NCBI GenBank assembly: GCA_020226215.1
Contig: CM035232.1
Span: forward strand, 59,281,220-59,345,219
Source: Sindora glabra
Taxonomy: Eukaryota > Streptophyta > Magnoliopsida > Fabales > Fabaceae
Direction of reading: 5' to 3'
Length of the DNA stretch: 64,000 bases
The notes under the pieces were generated by a model, which worked only from the letters and a program-made list of their open reading frames with translations, did no database searches and had not been told where the DNA came from. Shown piece after piece: positions 12,995 to 25,230 of this stretch (its first letter is position 1; the number at the start of each line of letters is the position of its first letter). The translations under genes were made by a program, and so were the position numbers.

Positions 12995-14094
12995 CATATA
13001 CTAACAAATACATCTTAAGATAAAGAATAAGACTTTAGAAAGTTAGGGAATAAACTAAAGGTTAAACGTGAGTTTCACTAATCATTGGTAGGAATAACTT
13101 CTTAAGGCAAAATGAATCACATGAAGAAGATCAAAGAACTTTGCACTCTACACTTTGGCAATTGGTCAAATATTCTCATCTATTTTAACTCTCACCCTTA
13201 TTTTTATAATTGTTTAAAGAGCAAAATAAGGTCATCCAATTTTCCACATTGGTTTTATACTATAATCGACATCTAATATCCAATGTATTATGTCCAAAAT
13301 GTTAATAGTCAAATATAACATATTAGTTTCCAAACAATTTCCATCTTAAATACTTTCTATATCAGTTCTAAATAGAAGCCTAACATGATATATTAGAAAA
13401 AAAATATGATTTTTATATTGGTTTTCTAAAACAATTTGACATGTTAAAATTTCTTTTTATCCTAAAATAGTCTATGTCTAAATACAAAAAATTCTTTTTA
13501 ATATATTGGTTATTATAAAGAAAGCAAATCTTATAACATAAAGACATTGGTGTTAAGTAAAAAAATTAATGTGTATTTATTTTTTTATTACAGAACATGG
13601 AAATTTTTAAAATTTCAAATGAATGATAATAACTAAAAAATAGTTATTTTAAATATTTTACACAAATAGAAAGCTAATTTTATTTTTTTTAATGATGTAT
13701 ATTTTTTTTACAACAAAAAAGAGTTATTGATGCATGAAAAGTAAACGTAAATTTTAAAGATAGTGAATTAAGAAATATATGAGAAAGGAAATAATAAACA
13801 ATTATGAAAATATTCAATTCTATTAATTTTCATATACATCACTTCTTGATTACATCAATAAATACAATAAATAACTGATTTTTCATTACATAATATTTTA
13901 CATCATTACATCAAAGATGTTACGAAATATAATGTTTCATCCTTGCTGATAATTCTCTTTATTAACTAGATTCCCATTTTTTTTTATATTACTTAAGGCT
14001 ACTTTTTAGTTCGAAGGTATAGACTACTTTAGTCATTGAAGAAAGAGTCAACATACATAGTACAAGAGAACCTTGTTCTTCAATTCTCTTCCCA
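12995..14094. other. unassigned AT-rich DNA, possibly CACTA-3 interior
   Basis: No gene was recognised. Short motifs such as ATCCAATGTATTATGTCC near 13278 and ATATTGGTTATT near 13501 resemble CACTA subterminal repeats. That fits this being the continuation of CACTA-3 beyond the solo LTR, but no domain supports it. Confidence 0.3.
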
Positions 14095-14567
14095 CACTAT
14101 TATAGAAATAGGATACTATGTAGGTTAATTTATGTCACTTTACATTCTCACTAATGTTTATATAGATACAGTGACATTCTTGAAATTATATAAAAACTTA
14201 AGATGATAATTTAAGAACATAATAGATGTTTATGATCATGCGGTGGTACTTTTAAAACTAGAGAGAATCTTACTACATTCAATTTTAAATAATCAATGTA
14301 AAACATTTGTGAAAAAATTAAGATGTTAGTTATTTCTTAATTGTTATCCAAAATAACATTTAAAAATGTTAACATGTGGATTTTTGAAGAAATCAAAGTC
14401 GAAAGTTATGGCTATCAACTACATTTTTTTAAAAAATGAAGCATATGGCATTAGTTTACTTTACTAGTAGACGTCCATTATTTTCATTAACTAGTTTAAA
14501 ATTTTGCTCTTTCTCTTTTTTAGTTTTTGTATTTAGGTTAATCATCTAAAATAGTTCAAATCTTGCA

Positions 14568-14651
14568 GAAGTATTTTATCTAGGACTTTAATATCTCCTA
14601 ATTAATGAATATTCATACAGAAGCCATTAAAGTCTTGGATAGGATGCTTTT
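14568..14651. repeat. short hairpin in CACTA-2
   Basis: GAAGTATTTTATCTAGGACT (starting 14568) pairs imperfectly with ATTAAAGTCTTGGATAGGAT and the following bases (14626-14651). The arms are about 25 bp and the loop about 33 bp. It has the geometry of a small RNA precursor, but such fold-backs are common in transposons. Confidence 0.55.
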
Positions 14652-16639
14652 ATAGAACAAGATGACTAATGTTTCTATAACCTATAAAAGCATTTCAACA
14701 TGAGAAAAATAAACAAGTTTCCTTCAACACACAAGAAATTGCAACAAGGATTTTGAATGTCGTAATATTCTATTAATGATCTAGTGTAAGATTTTTTTTA
14801 TGGAATATAATTATATGTAATGATATTTAAAGAAACACAATTACTTAAGTGACAAAACAAGACATCATTTATTTACAAAGTCATCATTTAAATGACATTT
14901 CAAAGGTCACCGAGGCATTTCAAAGGTTATCTAAAAATGTTTCAAAAAATAGCAAAAATATAAGACTCAATTATTTTAAAAATCACCGTCCAAAAGGGAT
15001 TTCAATGTCTCCATGAGAAGTACATTTAGATGTTGGTTTATGATCATGCATGCCTAAGATGTCATTTTGTAATAAATAACAAATATTTATAGTTTTGTTT
15101 ATTACCTATATATTTTATGTTCATTCTCCATTTAAAAACATTTCAATGATGCCTTAACCTCCATTATCTAACTCTATAATATTTGATGATGGGGAAAATA
15201 ACTTCTATGCCATTTCATGTAACATAATTTGTTTGACAATCTAATCTTCTCTACTTTTAAACATTGACAAGTATGTAGATGTGTTTAATGAGATGGTAAT
15301 GAAGTTATTTTCCTTAAATTTATTATCCAGATTTATGATTTACTAATATCTAAATGTAAGGGATGTTGAAAAGTGATTTTTGGATGATGATTACCAAGGT
15401 TAGTGACAAGAGTGGAAGATAAAAGTCCTACTTATTTTTTCCTTTATGAATTATTATTGTAAATCTTCATTTTTTTTTATGTAATGATATATAGAATGAC
15501 TAAAATTGTAGAATAATTTTTTTACATTGATGTTTCCCTTCTTATATTTTTATATATTTATGTTCAATATGTTAATGTTTGTATCATTGTAAGAAAAATA
15601 TGCAAAAAAAAATATAACTTATCTCATATTTTTAATATTTAATAAAATTATAGAAATATTCTTTATTAATTTTGAAATAAATCTTTTTTTTTCAAACATA
15701 CAAAAATTAATATCTTAAAATATAGTAAACCTTTTATCTTGTTTATGAAAATTTTCAACTTTCGCACACTTGATCTATCTCTTGAACAATTTGTAAAATA
15801 GTTTATTTGTTTTCTACTAGTTGATGTAATTTTCTAAAACTTAATGTAGTATTTAAGTCACTTACAAAAAAACATCAATTGTATACAAATAATCAATACC
15901 TAAAATTATATAATAGTAGTTCTTTATTATAGCTAACATTATATTATATTTAATTAGAATGATGTTACTCTAATATAGATGATAATTATTATAACTAAAC
16001 TGATGTTTAGTAACCATCATTTTTTAATGTATCTATTTCCATGTCATCTATTATTAGAAATGAATGGGAAATTACAAAAGCACTAGTAAGGGTATTAAAT
16101 ACAAAACTAATTTGCTTTGGTATCATTTGTAGACTTAAGATTCCTCCAACATAAAGTTGTCTTTCAAACTCTAGTAGAATTATGATGCACAAGTTGTTTT
16201 TCTACTTTTCTATGTAAACAAGGTACACCCACCAAATATTCTTAGATTTTCATTCTTTATGTGTCTTAATTTTTTCGTAGATATGTGGATATATTTTTCT
16301 TATTTTCTTCTTAATATATTCAGCTTTAGATGTTAAATGTTGAGGTTATGACACATCGCTAAAATATTTTTAGCTTTTTGTTAGCTTATGAACATGCATT
16401 ATAACCTTAAGTACAAATTATATTTCATATAAAAGATTCCCTTTATAAATGTATGGAAATATTTTGGCTTTGAGTGTGCACTTGGAAAATGTTCTATTCT
16501 AGATAGTTTAGGTTTCATTATTAATTTATATAAATGTATAAATGTATATATGCTTTAGGCATGTATGTGAGAACATATACAAATTAATATGATATAGACT
16601 TCAATTAATGTTCTTATATATATAGTTCTCACTAGATTA

Positions 16640-17960
16640 ATTAATCATGGATTAAAGATAGATATGTGTTGATCGACATAGAATTGAATATGAAAAATAT
16701 GGTTGACAAATTCATCAAATTTATAATTACTCAAGGAAAGGAAGAATTTAGTGATAACCTTATATTTTACATCTATCTTAACTGTTGTAATGTGAAAAGG
16801 GTGACAATCGTGCAATTGCAAAATTATTTATTTGAACATAGCAATGAAATTAGGTATATGCAATAGATATGGCATAACTAAAGTAAATTAAGTAGCATGA
16901 TTACTAATCATGAAGGTTATGTTTTCAATTATTACTTAGATGATATGATGCATGATATTGTAAATAGTTTTATTAAGCAATCTTAAGTCTTTAATAACTT
17001 GTTAAGTGATGTAAAGAAGTCATTATATCTAAGTTGTACTAAATTTACACATTTATTTGCCATATTAAGATTGTTTAACTTGAAAGTAAGAAATGAGTGA
17101 AATGACAAGAGCTTCATAGAATTTCTATAATTATTGAAAAACGTGTTTCTTAAAGGTAATCTATTATTAACTTATACTTATAATGTGAAGAAAATAATGT
17201 GCCTAAAATATTTGGAATATAAGAAGATCTATGTCTATCCTAGTGAATGCATATTGTATTAAAAGGAGTATAAAATATTGTATAAGTGTCTAAAATATAA
17301 GGCATCCCATTAAAGATTGAAGAAGTATGATAACAACTTTAAAAAAGTGATTCTAGCTAAGGTGTTATGGTATCTTGCTATACTACCAGGGCTTAAATGC
17401 ATGTTTGCTAATGTAGAAGATATGAAGAACTTAATGTAGCATGTGAAGTAAGTGATTACTCATAATAAGTTTCATCATTCGGTGGATTTTCTTAATGAAA
17501 ATTGATTAACTCATTATTTCTTGAATTCAATAATAAAGTAAGAAATCTTAAACTTATATTAAACCTCATGGTAACATGAGCAACAAACATAACACATGGC
17601 CTATAATATTGATGACAACCCTTTTCTTCGTTATGCAAAAATTTGAAGTATGTGATTTGAAGGGCTTAAGAAACTAAGAAATAACATAGATGTATTCTTA
17701 GCACCATTCATTGAAAACTTACGACCTATATAGGATGAAAGTGTGTCAGTATTCTACGTATACAAGTAAAAGTCCTTTAAGTTGCATGTAATGCTTTTAA
17801 GCACAATCAATAACTTTCCAACTTATTCAAACTTGTCATGGGATAATGTTAAAGAGTGTAGAACATACCTTATTTATGAAGATAACATATATTTTTTATT
17901 AACTTAAGCATTAGAAGAAATTAATGTATCTCAGTCACAAAAGATTTTTGCCTCATTCCT
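16640..17960 (+). pseudogene. CACTA TNP2-type transposase, broken
   Basis: At 16666-16866 the frame resembles the transposase-associated zinc-ribbon-like domain found before TNP2: 'LNCCNVKRVTI' fits the C-x2-C...L-x-N/H-L pattern. From about 17020 the translation follows the TNP2 core in order. The blocks include FNLKVRN, an ECILY/KEYK block near 17240, AKVLWYLAILPGLK at about 17360, a DNPF block near 17608, NNIDVFLAPFIENLRP at about 17680 and TINNFPTYSNLSWDNVKE at about 17805. TNP2 is the catalytic protein that cuts CACTA ends. Several in-frame stops interrupt it, many at positions where tryptophan or glutamine is expected (for example near 17096 and 17437). Intron positions cannot be fixed by eye. 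The call is firm as family, and the gene is certainly dead. Confidence 0.8.
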
Positions 17961-18157
17961 ACAATTATTATGGCTAAGAAAGGCTTTCAATGGCTTATCG
18001 AAAAAAGCAATAGCTAAAAACCTTATTTGAAAAGAAGTTTTTTAAAAAGGTGAAAAATATTAGTGTTATCTTTAGCAAACCTAATGCTTTGGCAAATGAC
18101 AACACTTTATGGAAGAAGAGGTCTATATTTTTTAATCTTCTATATTAATAGGACTTT

Positions 18158-18848
18158 CAAGTTATGCTTATATACATAATTACTTACTCGTTAGTTTATA
18201 TAGTATTAAAGATATTTGGTTAATGAAGGTTCCACTTAAGAGATGTACATTGATAATGAATTAAACATATTTAGGCAAAATGATATCTATGATAAATTAG
18301 AAAATAATTTTTCTTTTATTATGATAAATCTTTTTTTTTTTTGGTAATTGTTGTAATATTCAATAATGAATTAAACATACTTGGATAAAATGATATCCAC
18401 AACAAATTAGAAGGCACTTTTTCTCTCATTGTGATAAACCTTTTCTTTATAATTATTGGAATATTCAAATTTTCATTTTTCTTACTTTGTTCCCTTGAAG
18501 TTTAGAGGAGTTTTATGTGCATCAAGATCATAAAGAAGAGATATAAATTGATGATCCTTCCAAATAAATTTCATATACCTTAAGTTCAAGTTATTAATGT
18601 CCTCATTTTTTTAAGTTATGCTTATTGTTTATTGTTAGTTTATATGATATAAAAAATATTTGGTTAGTGTAAGTTTCACTTCAGAGTGTACATTAACAAT
18701 GAATTAAATATACTTAAATAGCATGATATCTATAACAAATTAGAAGTAATTTTTTATTCATCATTATAAACATTTTCTTTGTAATTGTTGCAATACTCAA
18801 ATTTTCATTTACTTACTTTGTTCCCTTGTAATTTCTTAATGCTCTAGA
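18158..18848 (+). repeat. tandem duplication in CACTA-2, unit 454 bp
   Basis: The block starting AAGTTATGCTTA at 18158 recurs at 18612 and continues through TTAGTTTATAT, ATTTGGTTA and AATGAATTAAA to TTACTTTGTTCCCTTG. Within the first unit there is a further local duplication of about 110 bp: AATGAATTAAACATA at 18254 and again at 18364, each followed by AAATTAGAA and GATAAA. The second unit carries only one of these. Confidence 0.75.
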
Positions 18849-19687
18849 TGTATGCCATTCAACATCATAAATCATTAGGTATTTCTTAATCCTATATACA
18901 AATTACATGGTATTAATATATAGGGAAATTTGGCTTTTATTGGGTATGAATTATATTTGTTGAATTTAGGATTGCGTATTGTAATTAATACAAAATGTAC
19001 ATTATTTTTTGTACCATTTGAGTGTATATGTACTATAAAGTTAGAGTATCATGTTTTGGAGGGTTCTTAATGTATTTTAGGTTAGACGTAGTGTAATAGG
19101 AAGTGTTTTGAGGTGTTGCACAAAACAGAGAAAGTGTAGTTTTTTTTTTTTCATTTTTTTACTTGGGAGGAAGTTAATACATCATTAGTTATGTATATCA
19201 CTAATGTGGTATAGAACACATTCAATATTGGTTAATAGAATAAGCAAATATTAAATTTCAATTTTTAATGATAGTTACAAACCTAAAAATTAAAGTTTTT
19301 AATGGTGACTAGTTTTCAAGTTATGTTACTTACAAGAAATGATAACAATTTATTTGATATGACAACTAATATAATATTTAGTTTTCATGACATTTTTTGA
19401 CTAATATTATAAAATATTTACAATGACACTCGATAAAATGATGGTTCAAAATTGAAGTGTAATCCATTAAACAGCTAACATAAATCGATAATTTTGTAGT
19501 AATACCAATGTTATAATAAGAAAAGGTAAAGAGCTAGCTCATATTTCCTATGATTAATTACATTATGTAGGTTAACTTTTTCCATATGAATTGAGGTGGG
19601 GTTGAAGGGAGGGTTAAAGTAATACTTTTGCCTTTATTACCAAATCAAAAGTTTATATGGATAGATTGCAAGGATAGTTCTTCTTCC

Positions 19688-20146
19688 TGTTAGATTTTCT
19701 ATTGTGGATATATTAATTCAATAATAAAATAATATGTAAAAGCATTTAGCTTAATATTAGAGTAACTAAATAGTTTAGACCCAATGATAACTTAACCTAA
19801 CTAATATGATAATGGGTGGTCCTCGACAATGGGTCAACTACTAATATTATTAATATAAATAAGAGTAGCTACTTATAGACCCTATAATTGATTCTATATA
19901 CTTCTTATCAGTGTTAGAAAGTCTCCCTAATTAAGTTCTTATCTAAGATTGATAGGAGTAGCAAATCTTTATTAAAGTTCGTGATCAACACTAATTATGA
20001 ATTGTTTGTAGTCTACGGTAAATCCTGATTTGATATTCACTCACAATAGATTTATTAGGTAATAATAAATCTTTTTTCATGTTTAATATTATTCTTTTCA
20101 CATGATTCAATTTGAGATATTATTTTTATAAAATTTAATATTAACA
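19688..20146 (+). repeat. E1 5' LTR
   Basis: It runs from TGTTAGATTTTCTATTGTGG to TTAATATTAACA. It aligns to the 3' LTR along its whole length. A small indel lies near 20000-20030, where the 5' copy has the extra sequence around AATTGTTTGTAGTC. Confidence 0.95.
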
Positions 20147-20148
20147 AT

Positions 20149-20163
20149 TGGTATCAAAGTTCT
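20149..20163 (+). promoter_or_regulatory. E1 primer-binding site
   Basis: TGGTATCAAAGTTCT lies two bases after the 5' LTR. It matches the start of the usual initiator-methionine-tRNA site TGGTATCAGAGC with changes consistent with decay. Confidence 0.8.
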
Positions 20164-20701
20164 TAAAACATGTGGATTGAATATATTATTTCATGGATTT
20201 GAGAATAAAATTTTATTTTTAAAATAGCATTATATATTATGTGATGAATATATTCTAGATAGAATTTCACTATGAATCTCAAAATATATTATAGCCCTTC
20301 ATGCATTTATTTTTTATTATATGTACTATTTTGTTCTTGATGAATGTTACATATATTGCATGTGAAGGAGATTTATATATTTATGTTTCATGCATGATTG
20401 GTTTTTATATATATCTTTTGAACAAATTTTATGAGTTTTGATAATCTAAATATCGTGATTTATACTTGCATAGTAATGTATTTTATAAACATGATTTTAA
20501 TTAACAATTCAGGAAATATTAAACTAGAAAATACTATTATTAAAAAAATGGTGTATTATATTTCTAGTATATATATGATTCAATATATCAACAAGCATCC
20601 ATTTAGATTCACATTTACCTAATCTGCCTAGTTTTCGTTTAGATTCACATTTACCTAGTTTGCCTAATTTCAGGATGTTTCCATGATGCTTGCATATTGT
20701 G

Positions 20702-20706
<5 letters not shown>

Positions 20707-20783
<77 letters not shown>
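20707..20783. repeat. (AT)n microsatellite
   Basis: 77 bp of uninterrupted AT dinucleotide lie in the untranslated leader of E1. Confidence 0.97.
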
Positions 20784-20784
<1 letters not shown>

Positions 20785-21744
20785 CATATAGTGATTTATA
20801 CTTAGATATTTTTATGATGTTTGCCATTTTCAAATATTCTTCATTTTGGGATATTTGGTTTCAAAATGAATTATTTTCTAGAAAATTAATTAGTATTAAT
20901 TATTGTGATTGAAATGTAATTAAATAGAGTGATAAATCATTTTTTGACTATTTTGAAGCATTAAAAATTTTATCTCTATTAGAGGCTATAAAAAATTTCA
21001 GAAAAAATTTCATTCAAATCAAACTAAATTTAAAACAAGTGTTTTCAGCAAATTTTTTGCATTAAATACATTAAAGAACATTTATGTGTGGAAATAGGAT
21101 TAAAAAAATTATTGTTTTAGGCTCCACTCTTTGAATTGGAATTATTGAGCATTTTTTTTGGAATTTTTATTTATTTTTACCTATTTAATTTAAATGGTTA
21201 ATTGATATTATTTTGGAATAAAAAATTTTACCATTATATTTCTATGTATTAGGCTTTCACATATATTCTTTGTGAAATTTCGGACACTATTTGGTCCATT
21301 AATTTTTTTCCATGTATATGTATGTATAGGAAAATAATTTTAGAAAATTAGTGAACCTTATGTTATATCATGAAATTTTATATAATTGTGATTATCTACA
21401 ATTTTGTTCATTCATAATAAAATGGTAGTTAGATTAACGAGAGTATTATATTAATAACATTTTAATACCTTATTAGTATAATATTATTAATCTAATTTGT
21501 TGGTGATAACATAAGTATAGGAATGAGTATTATGTTTCTAAAATTTTTATCACCTCATTGATGTTAAAATTTTAAGAATGTGATCTTTAGTTTTTGTATT
21601 ATATTATAGGGTCTTTAATGCTCCATCAGTATTGGGTTTTATAATATAATACTAAGTTCAATTGTATAGTTTACTGAGGAAAATTCTAGCATGACTAAGG
21701 TTAAACATACATTAATGTTCTAATTTTTTTTTGTTAGCTCCTTT

Positions 21745-22560
21745 TACCTATGCAATTAAGATGCTTAATGAGATCAATTATGAGGAATAGGCTAAATCAC
21801 TAAAGTTATATATGGCAATCTTTAACCTTGATTTGGTGATTAGGGAAGCAGAACCTCAAATTAATATTGCGTCAATAACAAATCAAAAGAATCATCATGA
21901 AAAGTGAACGCACTTTAACATAGTGTGTTTGATGGTAATGAAGTACACAATAGATAAAATAATAAGAGAGAGCATTCCTGAAACAACAAATGGATTTTGT
22001 AGCTAAAAAGTATAAGTAGTTTGATAAGGCTAAGAAGGGACGATATCTTTCATTACTTGAAAAATTAGTGTACAATAGTGTTAGCATGGTGAGAGAGCAC
22101 ATTCTAAGACTGGTTAGCTATTATAACAAATTGAAAATTATGCAAGTTGATTTGGGAGAAAATTATTTGACTTAGCATGTACTAGAGTCTCTTCCACTTC
22201 CATTTGTTATTCTAAAAACATCTTATAATACTAAAAAATCAGAATAGACTATCAATAAGTTAATTTCAATTGTTATATAAGTAGAGGAATACATAAGAAA
22301 GGAAAGGACTCTGGTAGTCAATTATACCTCTCATGGCTCACATTCAAATCATAGTGGAAGGTCTAGTCAGAAAGACAGTAATGGATGTTATAACCATGGA
22401 AAGAAGAAGGGTAGAAAAGGTGAATCAAGTGGACAACATCACTATAAACATAATAAGGCCCAATTTTAGGGTAATTGCAGGTTTTACAAGTATGGGCATA
22501 AGAAAGTGGACTGTTTTAAATATAAGAAATAGGTTAAGAAGAAAAGAAAGGTACCTATCT
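21745..22560 (+). pseudogene. E1 gag remnant
   Basis: The translation in shifting frames follows the copia gag (UBN2-type) domain. It shows INYEE near 21766, KSLKLYMAIFNLDLVIREAEP at about 21797-21859, a threonine-histidine stretch near 21910, and VREHILRLVSYYNKLKIMQV at about 22090-22150. A leucine-rich LESLPLPF block follows at about 22187. At about 22479-22520 there is a zinc-knuckle remnant, CRFYKYGHKKVDC: the second cysteine is replaced and the spacing is one residue short. The protein would have packaged the element RNA. Stops and at least one frameshift kill it. Confidence 0.8.
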
Positions 22561-22599
22561 AACTTTAGTCTATTTTGAGTTAAACATTATAAATGTACC

Positions 22600-23830
22600 A
22601 TTAAACTTTTAGTGGTTAGATACTAATGTGATTATTTATGTGACTGATTGTTTTCAGGCACTAACAAATTTGAGGAAACTAAATAAATGAGAGCTAATTG
22701 TGAAACTTAGAAATGGAGATAAAATTGAAGTAGAGCACATAAGATTAGTGAAGTTGAAATTGAAGACTGGGCATGAGCTTTTTATTTAATAATGTAGTTT
22801 ATGTACCTTCCATGAGAAGGAATTTAATTTCAATTATTTCTTTAGATTCTATTGGATACTCTTATTATTTTGGAAATGGAAAAGTTGAATTACTTTATAA
22901 ATCTTCTATTATTAGTACTCATTTTGTGTGTGATGATTTATATGGAGTTGATTTAGATCTTAATTTTGTAAATTCAATAAACTCTATTGTGGGTAACAAA
23001 AGGTGTCAAATTGATGAAAGATCCTCTATGTTATGACATAGATGATTAGGACACATATCTAAAGAAAGAATTCAGAGACTTGTGAAAGAAGAAGTACTTT
23101 ATAATCTAGACTTCTCAGATTTTGGAACATATGTAGATTGTATTAAATGAAAACTTATAGCTAGAGTTAGAAAGGATAAGAGAAGTAGAAAAAAGAATAT
23201 TCTAAAACTGATCTACACTAACATTAGTGGGCCTATCACACCTAATGGTATGGATGGCTACAAATGCTTCATCACATTCATTAATAATTACTCTAGATTT
23301 GGTTGGGTAGATCTACTTAGTGAAAAGTCAGAATTATTAGAAGCCTTTAAGTTATTCAAGGCAACAGTTAGACTAAAATTAGGGAAATAGATGAAGTGTG
23401 TTCATTTTAATAGAGGTGGTAAGTATTATGGTATATACGATGAAATAGGAAGAAACCTTAGTCCTTTTGCAAGATACCTACAAGATTGTGGAATTGAAGC
23501 AAGTTACACCATGCCTAGTACATTGGAGTAAAATGGAATTGCAAAAAGGAGAAATAGAATCCTTATAGATATGGTGAGATGCGTGCTAGCTCATATTTCA
23601 TTACTAGAATTCTTATGGGGTGATGCATTGAGAATTACAACATACATTCTAAATTAAGTTTCTAGTGAATCAATCCTTAATACCTTTTACAAACTATTAT
23701 ATGGGAAAAAGCTTAGTCTAAAGCACTTTCGAGTTTAGGGTTGCAAAGTTAAAGTAAAGTTATACATTCCATCTATAAGAAAACTTGATAAAAAATAATT
23801 AGTAGATACTTCATTGGGTATGATAGTGGC
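22600..23830 (+). pseudogene. E1 protease and integrase remnant
   Basis: At 22613 the sequence reads WLDT followed by N, where copia aspartic proteases have D-[ST]-G, so the protease is inactive. The GAG-pre-integrase region (about 22773-23070) includes NVVYVPSMRRNLISI and a zinc-binding LGH block at 23044. The integrase core is recognisable to 23800. At the three catalytic positions the codons read AAC (23220-23222, N instead of D), AAT (23409-23411, N instead of D) and AAA (23544-23546, K instead of E). The spacing between the second and third is the longer type found in some plant copia lineages. In-frame stops lie at the LGH block (23036-23056), 23390, 23529, near 23656 and near 23740. 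Integrase would insert cDNA into the genome; this copy cannot. Confidence 0.88.
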
Positions 23831-24097
23831 TCGATAGGAAGAAGATTTTACTATCCAACTTATTTGACTAGACTAATTAAGTATGACTGAGCTATCTTCT
23901 TTAAGGATAAGTTAGATAATAGGAGCCAAATACTATGTATTATGAATTTCTCTGAAGATAGAATAATTATTTTGTTGGCACCAATATTAGGTGAATCATT
24001 TTTTTTTGTTACTCCACCAATTGATCCAGTATAACTAATAGCATAAGATATTGAGCCTAATGAAGTAAATGAAGATATTTTATTAAGAAGATTTCTT

Positions 24098-24460
24098 AGA
24101 GTTTGCAGATCGACAATTTCTAATAATTATCTTGTATATCCACAAGAGCGTGGATATGATATTAATCCCTAACCTTTTCTTAAGCTATATCTAGTTCAAA
24201 TTGTTTTGATTAGATGAATGTTAAGAAGGATAAGTTAGCTTCAATGCATAAAAATTAAGTGTGAGATCTAGTAGAGTTTGTAGATTGATAATTCTTAATG
24301 ATTATCTTATCTATCCACAGGAGTGTGAATATGATATTAATGATGATATTAATCCTACAACCTTTTCTTAAGCTATATCCAATTCAAATTATTTTGATTG
24401 GATAAATGTTATGAATGATAAGTTAGCTTCAATGCATAAGAATCAAGTGTGGGATCTAGT
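24098..24460 (+). repeat. tandem duplication in the E1 integrase-RT linker
   Basis: Copy 1 (24098-24272, 175 bp) and copy 2 (24273-24460, 188 bp) both start AGAGTTTG(C/T)AGAT and end GA(G/T)CTAGT-like. Copy 2 has 12 extra bases by repeating GATATTAAT. Copy 2 keeps the unbroken reading near AATCAAGTGTGGGATC, whereas copy 1 has stops there, so copy 1 has decayed more or was the spare copy. Confidence 0.9.
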
Positions 24461-25230
24461 AGAGCTTTTTGCAAGTTATAAGCTAATTAGATGCAAATGG
24501 GTCTTCAAGACCAAAAGGGGTACTCAAGGTGAAGTTGAAAGGTACAAGACAGTATTGGTAGCAAAGGCTATACCCAAAGGGAAGGTATAGACTATAAAAA
24601 AACTTTTTCACCATTTTTAACTAAAAACTCATTTTGTGTTATCATGGTTTTGGTGGCTCATTTTGATTTAGAGCTACATTAGATGGATGTAAAAATAACC
24701 TTCCTCGATGGTGATCTAATAGACTATTTATATGAACTAGTCAGATGATTTTTAAGAGATGGGAAAGAAGCACCTTGCGTGTTAACTTAAAAAGTTCATT
24801 TATGACTTAAAACAAGCTCCTAAATAGTGGTACCTCAAGTTTGATGAAGTAATGACTTCTTTTAGGTTCAAGGAGAATGTAGTGGACAAGTGTATTTATA
24901 TATTGATAAGTGTAGGCAATTTTGTTATTCTGATGCTATACATCGATGATATTCTCCTTGCAAGCAATAACATGAACCTATGAACTGAGACAAAGCAAAT
25001 GTTATCCAAATTTTTTAATATGAAGGATCTTGGAAATGCCTTTTATGTTTTGGAGATAGAGGTCCATCATGATAGATTTTGGGGGTTACTTGGTTTGTCT
25101 GAACATACTTACATTGAGAAAGTACTGAAGAGGTTTAACATGTCAAGCTACTCTCAAGTTTTTACACCTATTTCAAAAGGAGAAATTTTTTCTAAGTTCT
25201 AGTGTCTTCAAAATAATGTTGAAATAAAAA
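24461..25230 (+). pseudogene. E1 reverse transcriptase remnant
   Basis: Copia RT is recognised by CKWVFKTKRGTQGEVERYK at about 24493-24550. A broken FDLELH-x-MDVK block follows near 24663, and the catalytic YIDD motif is intact at 24939-24950, followed by ILLASNN. The thumb region MLSKFFNMKDLGNAFYVLEIEV starts at 24999, and YIEKVLKRFNM follows near 25111. Frame changes and stops occur at about 24590, 24683, 24748 and 24820. The enzyme would copy element RNA to DNA in cytoplasmic particles. It is related to the RT remnant in E2. Confidence 0.92.

Larger units (their letters stand above)
14095..19501 (+). mobile_element. CACTA-2 with degenerate TNP2 transposase
   Basis: The left end reads CACTATTATAGAAATAGG and aligns with CACTA-1's left end after one insertion of about 14 bp. 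The right end, read inward on the minus strand, is TACTACAAAATTATCG ... TTTATGTTAG. The last 100 bp (ACAATGACAC ... AATCCATTAA ... CTAACATAAAT) align with CACTA-1's right end. The terminal C of the right CACTA is T. No clear 3-bp target-site duplication was seen. The element carries a transposase remnant on the plus strand (16640-17960) and internal tandem repeats (18158-18848). Confidence 0.75.

Noticed and set aside
16007..16192. Minus-strand frame within CACTA-2
   Set aside because: Opposite strand to the TNP2 transposase and without family match; probably chance.
20524..20787. Open frame across an (AT)n repeat
   Set aside because: Poly(Tyr-Ile) translation of a microsatellite; no coding signal.
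22333..22578. 81-codon plus-strand frame in E1
   Set aside because: Out of frame with gag, whose basic and zinc-knuckle segments are read in the neighbouring frame.
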